This document shows, one piece after another, positions 1 to 12,200 of a stretch of DNA of 64,000 nt. Location: contig JACAXG010000132.1 in the NCBI GenBank assembly GCA_018881555.1, positions 2,152,676 through 2,216,675 of the forward strand. The letters run 5' to 3'. The notes under the pieces were generated by a model. It saw only the letters and a list, made by a program, of their open reading frames with translations, was not told where the DNA came from and did no database searches. The DNA comes from Amblyornis subalaris (taxonomy: Eukaryota > Chordata > Aves > Passeriformes > Ptilonorhynchidae). Both the position numbers and the translations under genes were made by a program. Every line of letters begins with the position of its first letter. Within the stretch, counting starts at the first letter, position 1.

Positions 1-144
1 CTTTAACTTTGTTATCACTAGCTGCTTGCTCCCACGATTAAATCATCATTTGACACATGCAATCTATCACAATCTCTCCTACAGAGAGAGGATGAGCAAT
101 GCGAGTCATAAGGAAAAAAAAAAAACCAACATAAAATTATTTAC

Positions 145-249
145 ATCTTTCAAAGGGACCAACTTTCTCGTTGTCTGGTATGAAGGAGTGAGAGTAGCTG
201 GGTAATTGTAGTCAACACCGTCATGTTTGTAATCAGATTTATAGGCTAT
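145..249 (-). CDS. NRAP: NRAP coding exon 14: nebulin repeat, last exon in the window
   Basis: Thirty-five codons, [20 protein letters not shown] onward, ending KLVPLKD; donor GAT|gtaaat. It aligns with human [20 protein letters not shown]. Positions 1-144 are intron; the next exon lies outside the window. Confidence 0.95.
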
Positions 250-3200
250 CTGAAACACAAGGAGAACAAAAAAAAATCATTCCTTTTTTTTTCAGCTGTC
301 ATTTGTTTGAATAATTATCAGTCAAGAGGAAAGGAGAAACAATAATATTAATATTAAATGCAGGAAACAAAGTAAGTTCAATGTCATGAGTGACAAAGAA
401 AATGAAATTATTTGCATAGTTTAGCCACTAATTGATTCTTTTTCAGCTTCTCAATTAATCCAATGCCAACAGTGGGAGCATTAACTTAACTTCCACCTAT
501 GACACATTTCTTTTATCTTTCTGCTTAGTTCTCAAGCTTCTTACAGATTTGTAAATAATGTACTTGAAGGAATGGTATGTAATGAAATAGCTTCCTGACT
601 AACCCAGTAAATTAAATTGGAATCCAGAAATCTTCATTAAAGACTGTTTTTTCGAGCAAAGGTCTGACCCTGGGGGTGGTGGCAAACAACCTTCAGCATC
701 CTACCGATGTCAAAGAAAACTGAAGGATCTCAGTATGTTGCCAGATCACTGAAATTTCTTATTTTAACTTCTTCTACACAGTGAGCTATGAAACAGTACA
801 AAAGGCTTTCCAGAATTTCCCCTCTTCTCAACATAACTATTTGTCAGATCCCCAGTACAGTATGATCTGAAGTTTTCTGTCAACTTAGTTCTGGAAAAAC
901 TGAAAGACAAAGAGGCAACAACCATACAAGTGTGACTAAGAGGGACTTACATTGCTTGCCAAGCTGCCAACTTTCATGGCATGCAGCATTCGCTTGTCCA
1001 TGCCGATGCCCATGTAGTGACCTTTCATTTCATTCTCGTAGGTTTCTTTGTATTTAAGCTGTACAAAAAAGAGACAAAAATACTCTGAGAAAATACATTC
1101 AGATTTTCTATGAGTTTCCAGATTTTACAGGAGAGTAAAAGAGTATGTATGAGTTTACATATTTTGTAGGGAGACAAGTTATTACAGCTGTGGTCCAAAA
1201 GTGTTGCTCCAGTACAGGAACTCATTAGTTCACAACAACCTTGGTACTTTAAAAAATAAAAGCTCAAACACTCTGTGAGTTTCCTGTTTTACAAGATGTC
1301 ATTTACATGTTCTTCATATCACCTGAATGCCACATAAAAAAGATACCTCTGTGTTCTATTGCTGCATTTTATTTCAACAAAAAAAAAGGACTAGAATGAA
1401 GTTCCAGGGAGAAAATATTTGTACACTAACAAATAAATAAAATTTTGCTGGTTTGGTGCATCTTTCACCAATCCCAGAGTGGGGAATTAGACATAAAAAA
1501 TTAATCATTCTACCATCTCAGCTGTATGGCAAAAGATTTACTTCTCTGGGATTTCAGAGAATGGTAGGAAGCAGTGAGAAACAAAATCATATTTCATGAG
1601 ATACAAGCAGTATAATTATTAACACAGATTACTTTTACACAGTAATTATATTCCTGTCTGGCATGAACTCTGGTGAAGTATCTTCTGCCTAACTTTCCAG
1701 TCAGGAAATGGACATACACCATGAAATAAGTAATAGTTATGACAGACAACAGTAACAACTGACTGCTACTTCTCTAGATTAGCAGTCCATGGTAAGTAAA
1801 CTCTCTTCCAAATACCATAATAATTCTTTTCATAATCCTACACGACATGAGCCCCAGCTATTCATCAGGACAGACCAGGATAGGTGCTGTACAGATACAG
1901 GTTAAAATCAGTTATAATCACGTTTCCAGCACACGCTTTTCTGAAACACACACACACAGATGACCTGTGATTCCAGCAGCCACACACAAGGGACTGAAGA
2001 CTTACATCACTCGTGAATTTTGAGATCTTGCTCACATTCTTGAATTGTGGAGTATCACAGTAGTTCATGCTGTAGTCTTTGTTGTTTTCAAGATCTTTCT
2101 TGTACTCCACCTTAGTGACAAAAATGCACAATGGGAAGATATGGTAAAACCTTAATCTGCTCTATCAAGTTCCTTCACATACTTTTTATTAGCCAGACTC
2201 AGTGTTCAGAGATTTTGATACATGGATTTTCATCAGATGGGATATGATGAAAATTAATATGAAGAGAATTTTAATATACTCAGTACTTGTTTTATAGGCT
2301 AAAGAAATGCAATTGCGTCCTCTGCAAAGTGCATGAGAGAGTAACATGAGGAAAATTATTAGCAAAACAATGATATACAAAGGAATTTTAAGGTGAGCGT
2401 GGAGCAAATTAAGATGTGCTGTGTACCAGGTTCCAGCAAGACTTCAGCAAGAACTTAAGTACTCTTATAGTTATTCCTGTTTAAGGAACATGTACTCAGC
2501 CTGTAACAGCTGCAGGGAAAGGCTGAGAGATGAGAAGAATTCAGTTTGCTTAGTCTAGGAAATCAAAGGCAGAGAGAAGCAAATGATGTATTTGTAAACC
2601 TCTCAAAAAAGTAATCATGCAAGGAGAAGAACTTTTTAAACTAAACCACAATGCTAGCACAAAACACAGTGGTAATAAAGTGGACAGGAATAAATGTAGG
2701 CTAGAAATTGGAAGAGGAGGATTATATGACACTGTGTTGAACCAGCAGGAACCAGGAATCATTGGCCCAGGAGGCCCCTTGCAGCCCTACTTCCAGGGGT
2801 TTTTCATTATTGAAGGTTTTATACTTTGACATCTCAAGAGTATAAGTTTTCAAACTGCCATAGGGAAGTTCTAGAAACTCACATTTATTAATAGCTTTAT
2901 AGCTGATATGACACTATAAATAAATTAATAATTCAGAATCTACTGAGAATTCTCTAGCAATCTTCCCTTGGCAAGCAGAAAAAGAATCAATTATCAGTGA
3001 CTCACAGTCTTTCATACGATGGAAGAAAACAGAAATCTGCATAACCAGAGTGGTATAAATTTTGGCTCTGTTTGTGTTATTTTTCAATGTTAGGATAACC
3101 ATCTTTGAGACACTCTAAGGTACACACCCAATTCATCCTAAAGCATTTGTGATTATATCTTAATGGCACATTAAGAGCACAATTCGGGTTTGGGGGAGGG

Positions 3201-6200
3201 GATGTTCAGATTTCTATTCTTCATGTGGCCAGAATTAATCTCCTGGGGTTAATTTCCCACACTTTCATACAGATCATTGGAAGGGCCAGACCACAGCACC
3301 CGAAGATCTGCTCTTGAGCTTTTCTCTCCAGTTACTGTGCTACACACTGATGAATTTTGTTACACACAGTGCAGTAAGAACAACAGTTTTTACGTTTGTA
3401 GTCCTTACTCATGAGACACAATTGTTTGTATGAGCTGCTCTCGGACTTGATAAGAGATTGATCCAACCCCTTACCTCACTGACAAGCTTGTTAACACTTT
3501 GGGCTCGTTTAAGGACCAAGTTGTCTTCAGCAGTTAGGGAGTGGAAGTGAGCTGCACCTTTCATCTTGGAAAGATCTTTCTTGTATTTTATCTGAAAAGA
3601 AGTGGGGAAAATTATAAGATAGACGTGTACCTCTTCATCATTACTATTTAAACTGGCTTCAGGAGTTAGGGTAAGATTTTCCCTATGCTTGTTTTGATAA
3701 GTAAGTGGAACTTGCTGAGTTGGAACACAGCAAGTACTCGCTTCCTGAAATAAACCAAATATAATGCCACAGCCTTTCACAATCCCGGACTAGACATTTT
3801 ATTGGACAGCATTTTTTTTGTCCATTTTTTACAAAGATTGAACAGCACTGGCTGTTGTTCATAGCTTGAACAAATAACTAGCAGATTCTTGGCTCAAAAA
3901 CCAGTAACATAATGTACAAAATAANTTGTGTATTTACTGAAGTGCAAAGTATTTCAGTTTTTTACTTCCCAAGTCTGCACACAGTTCCTCAGGCTTTAAG
4001 GCTATAAGGCAGGTAGATGAGTACTGTAGTGTGCAAGTGTTACTGCCATGAACCAATCGTCCTCCTCATTCCATGTATTATAAATTAATAAGGAAACTAC
4101 TGACCATTAACACTTTCAAAACCTATGAAACTGTGATCTTTATCTGGAGAGGTTAAATATCTCATGTTTAAACAAGAGATCACTGAGTTTTTCATCGAAC
4201 TAGGGATTGGTCACAGAGGATTTGAGGTTTTTTATATTCTCTCAGTGATAAGCTCAGGTAACAGGATATGACTGATCCTTTCACTCCAGTTTACTGCTCA
4301 TGTCTAGTCCAGGCTAATGCAAGCTGAAAGACTCAACCATCTGTTAGCTCCCCAGAAGACAGACTGAGCTCATCAGCTCAGATAGACCCACGAGGGACAG
4401 GTGCCCACACTACAAAGGTTGTCACTCATAGGAACCCTTCAGAGCAGCCACAGGGTACTGACCTACAGACTGACCCATTTTTTGTCACTGCCAGAAAGGG
4501 TCTCCTCAAACAGGACTGAGGCTCTCTGATGCATGTGCTGTGTGCAGGAACCACACACCTCCACCTCTTTGCTGAGTCTTCAGTTTACCACCCAAAACTA
4601 AAAATCCCCAGCCCAGAAATAAGCTCACTTTCATGAAGTGACAGTGTCATACTCTATGTTTCTTTTCCTCCATATGGCTTGCTTTGTGCTAGAGGCATGA
4701 TACATCAAAATATCAAAACCAGTACAGTTCATTCATCCTCCATTTGTTCACTACTGGGAATACCACAGTAGTCCACAGGATGATTAAGGCAGTTGAAGGT
4801 TTCATTAATAATACAGGTACAGATTTGCCAGGAGGGTTAACCTAACAGTAGGGATCCCCATTAGCTGCTACATCCATCTCCTCCCTCATGCAAGTTGGAG
4901 CTGTGCCCCCTTCTATTAATGGATATTATTAATCCCCTGAGCCATCCAGTTCCCAGCAATGCAGTGAAATGTCACTTTTGTTTACTTCTCAAGTGCAATT
5001 TTAGCATTCTCCTCCCAGGCAGCGCTCTGACAAACTGCTGGTTTTAATTGTTTATGAATTGTATTGATTCGGGTTTCATACTCACATCACTTGCCAATTC
5101 ATTTGCTTTCTTGGCATTTTGATAAGCTGGAGTGATCATAGCAGGAAAGCTTCCTTTCCCTCTGCGTTCTTCAAACTCATCCATGTATCCCTGAAAAAAA
5201 ATTCAGAGTGTTTACTCACCACACATGAGCAGGTGGGCTGATGGGTGATTCTACAAAGCCTCCATAGTCCTTGTGAGTAAGAAGGTTCATTGCTTCAACT
5301 GGTTTTTTTTAAATAAAAAAAATGACAAAAAACTAAGAAGAAATTGACCTGTTAAATTACCCACGCTTCTGAAACTACTTGTGCTGCATTCCAAGAGAAA
5401 TTTAGGTAGCCACTAACTGTGGTCTAGATAGCATTCATGTGTACAATGATATACGACCTTCTGATCTCACCTCATTTCTTACAGAGATGATATCTGCTTG
5501 CCTCTCTCTTTGTCAATACATGTTTCCCTGGAATATTATAAAAATATCCAATGGTTTGGGCAGCCAGGAGATTTGCTTAAAGTTAGGAAGTTGAACATAG
5601 GGTCAGCCTTCCTCTGTGGTTCTACAGAAGTTGCTTGATCTTTCCACGGTCATTTTTCACATCATAACTGACCAAAATTAATACTTCTCTAGTGCAGAGA
5701 TACATTTTGAAGGATTAATTAATGAAGCAGAAATGCCCATAAATCAAAATTCCAAACTTCTGAAGGAAAAAAATCACGAACTCCTTAAAGAACTAAATCA
5801 CAAAATTCCATTTGGCTGATTAAAAAAAACAAAACGATTGCTGTGGAAGTAACCCTTTTAAATCTGTCTATGGATAAGCTTGCGTGTGGATGTTTGATAA
5901 TTTGAAAATCATTTTGATAATTTAATAGCAAAGTACTGGAGCTTTTTTAAAAATGGTAATGCACAATAATCATCTCAAAGCCTTCTATGGCAAGATCTGT
6001 GGGGAATATGGTGTACAAACAAGTACACAAACAAGTGAGATACAGTGTAATGTGTCTTCTCTGTAATATTTTGTAAATCCTTTGTAGTAAAGAGGCAGTT
6101 TAAGTGAAAATAGAATGTGCCACAAATAGAATGCATGTCAAGAATGTCATGGAGAGCACAAATAGAAAGGACTAAATATTTGGGATGTCTTTTGCAAGTT

Positions 6201-9200
6201 CTCAATGCAAAACCATCCATCATTTTGTGCACCATTAATGTGACAAGGTAAGATAGGCCACACCAGAAGTTTGTGAACAATATGATGCAATTATAACAAT
6301 CACATCTAAATTATTCTATAAACAGGCTTATGAAAGAAAAAATATCCTTGATTAATCAGCTGAGTTAGTTTCTTAAAGTACCATTCATAAATTCGAATTC
6401 TTCAGACTAACCTGCCCTTTTCTTCTAACTTTCTCAAATACATTTTGATATAATTTCTAACACAGGTCATATATTTAAAGATTCAGAAAATTCTTTCAGC
6501 CACATTTAAAATTTTTAAACACGAACAAAACAAGTGTTCAGCACAGGAATTTTACAGTAAGATTCCTTGAATTGTCTCATGTTATATATATATATATATA
6601 TGTGTGTGTGTATATATATATCTGTATGATGCACACTCATGATGTCAACAGTTAGGAATCTATTGCCCATGTCAAGTCACAATTTACTCTGAAAGATCCA
6701 TTAATTTCAGTGACTCTATGTTATTTGACTAATAATATCATTATCCATCTATAAAGATTAAAACTCAAATTGAATTTGAAGTCTGTGACTGAAGTTTCAA
6801 AGATACTTTCAAAGAAAAAAAANTTAATTCCAAAACAGAAGCATTCTAATGCTTGAAAATGTAATTAGTGCATTTTCAAATCCATTTTACTTGTTTATTC
6901 TTAGTAAAACTTGTAGCAGTTCAAAAGACAGAAACTAATTGAAGGCTTCATTGCTACAATTCTAAACTCGTGTTCTTCAAGGATGGTTTGCTTTTCACAG
7001 ATTACTAGATGTGGATTTGGACAGAAGAAGTGAAGAAATGTAAAATACCAAAGGTTTTAGGATAATACAGCCCCTGTTCCCTCATTTCTCCAAAGTATAT
7101 GGACCTACTGAGGAGCGAGGACAAAAACCCCTAAGATTAACCATATAGTTTTCTTTACACAAGAACACTATTCAATTCCTTTCAAATTCCCTTTAGCTGT
7201 ATTCAGTTCTATTTAGCTGTGCTATTTCCCTAAATTAATTGGAATAGAACCTTGGATGCATTTTGGGAGACCACAAAACCAATTGTATTCCCTTAAAAAT
7301 GAAACAAAAGCAAAACAAATGCCACAGACCAAAACAGAACTAAAGCCTATTTGGTTCCACAAACACAGAATTACAGCTTGTCAGGTTTAAAATACCCCTT
7401 TTGTAGAAGAGCTGAAATCTAAGAGATTGTGTATCTAAGAGATTCAAGGCTGCTCACACATACTTAGAGCTGCAAAGCTCCTAAGATTTGTAAAAATACC
7501 AGCAGGGAAAAGATGCTTAACTATCTGCCAACTTTCTACCATTTCACAACCCTTTTGCTTTTCTCCTCACCGAATTTACATATTGTTATTCATGGAATGG
7601 GAATATTTCCACAAGTAAACACATTTCAGTGTGATGTGTAACANCACCACAATAGAAATGTAGACTGCACACATGCATAGAGATAAAATTTGCCGAGGTC
7701 GGGCTTTACCTTTAGGAATGGCCCTGCCACAAGGGCCATGCAGTGACAGTGCAGGCACCTCAAGTCACATCTGTAAGTGCCAATGCCAGATGTATTACAC
7801 ATTAGGAGCACGGTGCTGTTGCACACCATCCTTTCCCTTGAGACCTTGTTTTCTCACACAGGAAAACAAAGTGAAAATAGGTCTCAGCAGTTTCTAAAGC
7901 CTTGTGCAATCAGCTGTAGTAATGATCAACATCAGCATGGTTATCTCTTGGATGTTGCGTACCTGTCCATATTGATCTACATTTTCTCTTGCAGAAGCAA
8001 CATCTGTTCCAGCTGTATGGCTGGCTTTTCCCTTGATCTCTTTTTCGTATCTTTGATGATACTTTACCTAACAGGAAAAAAGGAAACGAATGATCCGGGT
8101 GAGTTTAGTCTGGTACACAGATGCTGCACAATAAATAACGATCGATGACATGCACATGTTGTCAGTAAAGGATTGTCAAAGTTCTCATTGCCACCAACCT
8201 GCACAAGTCAAATATGCCACTCGAAGATATAAAAACAGAACTAGTGGTGTACGTTTTAATAATGCACCGGGAACATGGGACTTGCCATTTCAACCCAGAC
8301 CATTAGTTCAGTGTGTTCAGCACCACCTGCTTGACAGTGGCTCATCCCTGATGCTCCAGCATTTTAAAAAATAGAACTGACTGTANTGCAAATTCATGGG
8401 TAACACAGAGCACATTTTTACCACAGAGTCACCTGAATTCCATCAATACATGGGTTTGTTCCTGAAAGATGCTGATCTTCCCAGTGATCAAGGGAATTTT
8501 AGGCAATCAACCTTCAAGTTTAGACCAAGATTTGCACTACATTTGCTGAAGTCAAAACAATGCCTGTAACCTGATNCTGCCCTTTAATCACCATGTGTGT
8601 TTGCTGACAAAAGTGAAGGGTTTTCCACAGATCAAAGGCAAACAAAAACATTTAATTTTTTTAGAGTCAGTTGNTTTTGCCTTCAAAATTACAGGTCTCT
8701 TATTTTCCTCAATGACTCTTAACAATGTTTTAAATTCACTTCCATNGAGTTATATGTTCTTCCATATGTTATCCTTTCCAACAAAAAGAGCTGTTCTTTC
8801 AGTTTCCAATAACGAAGCACAATTAACTGTACATTTTGAAGCAATACTGATGTCCTTTTATGGTGCTTATTAAAGAGTACTGGGGTGTTGTGGTTTTGTT
8901 ATGTTTGGAAAGGAAAAGAAGGCCGATAACGATCAGTTTACCATGCCCATGGAATTTCTGCCAGTAGATGTTCTAATCCAAAATTTGTGTGACAACTTAA
9001 TATTTTCTCTCCCAAAANAGACTTTGCTTTGGACACTTACATCACTGGCTAATTCATTCGCTCTCTTGGCTATTTGATAAGCTGGAGTGATCATAGCAGG
9101 GAAGCTGCCTTTTCCCTTCCGTTCTTCAAAGTCTTCTGTGTATTTCAACTGTAAAAATTCAGGACAGTTCAGGAAAAATTNGATCAAATGTATCTTAGTT

Positions 9201-12200
9201 GCACACATGATCAATCCCTAAAGCTGCAAAGTCAGGCATTCGATGGCTGTCGTCTGCCAAAAGGAAGATGAACCATGAAGTCTGAATCTTTGCAATTTGG
9301 TCTTTAACTACATGACTGAGCATCTTCTGCATGACCCCTTTGTCTCGTTAAGGGTACAGGATGAAAACAGTTGTTTACAGAAAATACTGAAGGTGTCTGC
9401 AAGATGCCTTCTTCATTTACCTTGCATGGCACCCAGTTGCTGGATATGGAACAGACTGGTTCTCTACCATCAGTTCTGACAGCCAAAAATGGCCTCAAAC
9501 TGAATGTGGTCTTTACAACTGGAAGTATTAAATGCTTAATAGTAAAATGAGTCTGCCTTTAAAACACTAAGTTTTTACTTTTCTTTGTATTCTTATTTTT
9601 AAGCGATTTAAAAGTACCCTGAGAACCACTTGCAGAGTCAAAAACAGGTCAGTCTGTGTTGTTTCACTTACATCGCTTGCAAGCTGTGCTCCAGCCTTTG
9701 CATGGAGTATATCAGGAGTGTCTACAACAGAGGTGAACTTTGAAACTCTCTCTTCATGGCCACGCTTATACTCCACCTGAAAAAGAAGACATATATATCC
9801 ATATTACAAACAATAAGCTTAATGTATTTCCTATNGGAAAGGTGTCAAGAGAAAATTAGCAACAGCTGTCATGACACTCCNCACTCCCCAGTCAAGCTAT
9901 CAGTATATTTAAGGCCCAAATTCCTTAAAGTGAATACCAGAAGCAGACAGAAATGGACTCAGANAATCAAATTTTCAAACGATACCTGATTTATGTGAGC
10001 CATACATTTGATTAAAATATCATGAGAATNATGTCTCAAGATCATACTGCAATGACGATGAAGACTATGGGATTTATTTTTACTTGACCTTTTTCAAGTG
10101 AATTGTTTCTTTTATAAACAAAAAATTTTCTGTGTGTCTATTTAAAGTAGCTTGTGTATTAATTAATTTCAATATTACAGTTATTTGATTTCAAATAATA
10201 AAGAACGTGAAAAATTTCAACTGTAAATAATTAGATNAATAAAGCCATACTGTGAAAACAAAGGTAATGAGTTAAATGAACATTTTCACACGAGTCACAA
10301 TCTTTATCAGGTTGTGATAAATTACAGCAAATGTTGCTACATTTCTCAGGAAATATCTACATTGTCATTTCTCCTATATGATTGTATTCCCAGNCCAAGT
10401 AATTTGTTAACCCCTGTTTTCTGCATCATGTTAAAATTTTCTCACTTTNTAACAGTACAACAAATATTCACCATAGATTCTGACATCTAAAGTGAATNGT
10501 CTGAACCCAGGACTATCCAAATTCAGAAGTTTAAATATAGTTAAAAACCCATGTGACTTACATTACTACTTAGTTGAGTGGCTTTCTTAGCAACCTGATA
10601 ACCTGGAGTGATCATAGCAGGGAAGCTGCCTTTGCCTCTTCGTGGCTCATATTCTTCTGTATATTGAAACTAGAAGATGAATATNTTTTATTATTACAGA
10701 AGAACCCTCTGCAGTTTAATGTGACTCCTCTTCTAATGCCTACTTCCTAAAGGTAAGTATCACTTTATTTAAAAGTAAACAAATTAAAGAACTTACACCT
10801 CATAAGTTGATTAAGGAAAACAATTTCCTACATACAACAGAAAACATTTCTCATTTGTATCAANTATCCATTGGTAATTGGCTATTTTGACTAGTCACTA
10901 ACGCATTGTATGGACACAGACAGTCATAATTCAGAAGTGATTTTCATCAGTCATGGAAATACAGTCATTGAAAGGTCTAGTCTATGGAAAACAAAACACA
11001 TTTTCCATCATGAGTTCTGCTTTTCTGAGAGAAACAGCACTGCTTGCTGGCTCAGATCCCCTCAGTTTGGTCAGCAGTTGAAGTGCTTCTCAATTACATA
11101 AATANATAAATGTATAAATGTATGAGCTCTAGGATGGGCAATAGAACTGTTATGTGACTTGAACCACTTACATGGCTAAGTGTTGTTACTTAGCAATACT
11201 AAGAACTAACTAATATAGTTACAGATGCAAACACATCAGTTTCTCCTTCGGTAACATGTTACCGAAGATCAGAGTGCAGACAGACACTCCAGATATTCTT
11301 TCTGCAAAAGCTGGAGCTGACATCTTACCAAAGACTGACTTTGATGCTTTCATAAGTCTTCCAAATATGATAGANCGTGAAAATCAAGCTACTCCAAACA
11401 TCAGTCCACTTACATCACTCAGAGCCTTCTGTGCNTGGGATATCTTGACCATCTCAGGATCTGGCATGGTTCCTGAGTACCACGATTTTCCTTCCTCATA
11501 GGCAGCATAGTAAGCATTCTACAAAACAAAAATTAAATAACCACCCATCTTCACCCTTGTTTTAACACTCAAACAGCTGCTCTGACAGAAGAAAAGGAAA
11601 TACACAGCATACTGTGGAAGTGAAATTTACTCTCTGCAGCCATACAGCACAAGGCCTACATTCCACACACCTTCAGAATGCCAAGACAGAACTCGTATAA
11701 CAAGAACTGACATCAAGATGACAGGATCTAGGATCCTGGAGTGAGACTCAAATAGCACCCCCTGGGAATCAGATCACCTGCTGTGAAGCTCCAGTGCCAG
11801 TAGAGAGAAGACACACAGAGTATGGCTGTGCATGCAGCAGTCCCAAACAGCTGACTATAGACACACTCTTCCTTCCTCCTCTTCTGATTCTTGCAACCTA
11901 AGCTATAACTCAGCTATCTTGCCTTGAAAAGTTTAGCCAAATGAGAAGCAGTGTTTTTTAACATGAAATGCTGTGACTAAACCCTAACAACCAGGACTGC
12001 CAGGGCCAATCCTTGGTCTCCTGCAGGCTAGTGGCTTGGAGACTCCAGGGATATTTCTTACCTGGGTAGCCAGTTGTTGAGCTTTATAGACACTTTCAAT
12101 TTCTCTGGACCTTACGTCCCATTGAAATACTGATTTGAATTGTTCACCCTCTTCTCGATATTTTATCTAAAAAAAAAAAAGATAACGACTTGTATCAGTA

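Larger units (their letters stand above)
250..12061. other. NRAP introns 4-13, general content
   Basis: Introns between exons 4 and 14 range from about 0.5 kb to 2.8 kb (the longest is 5191-7962). Apart from the microsatellite at 6582-6622 and the palindrome and antisense exon copy near 11.25-11.32 kb, I see only AT-rich unique sequence with isolated N calls. I could recognise no RNA gene or further exon. Confidence 0.6.
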
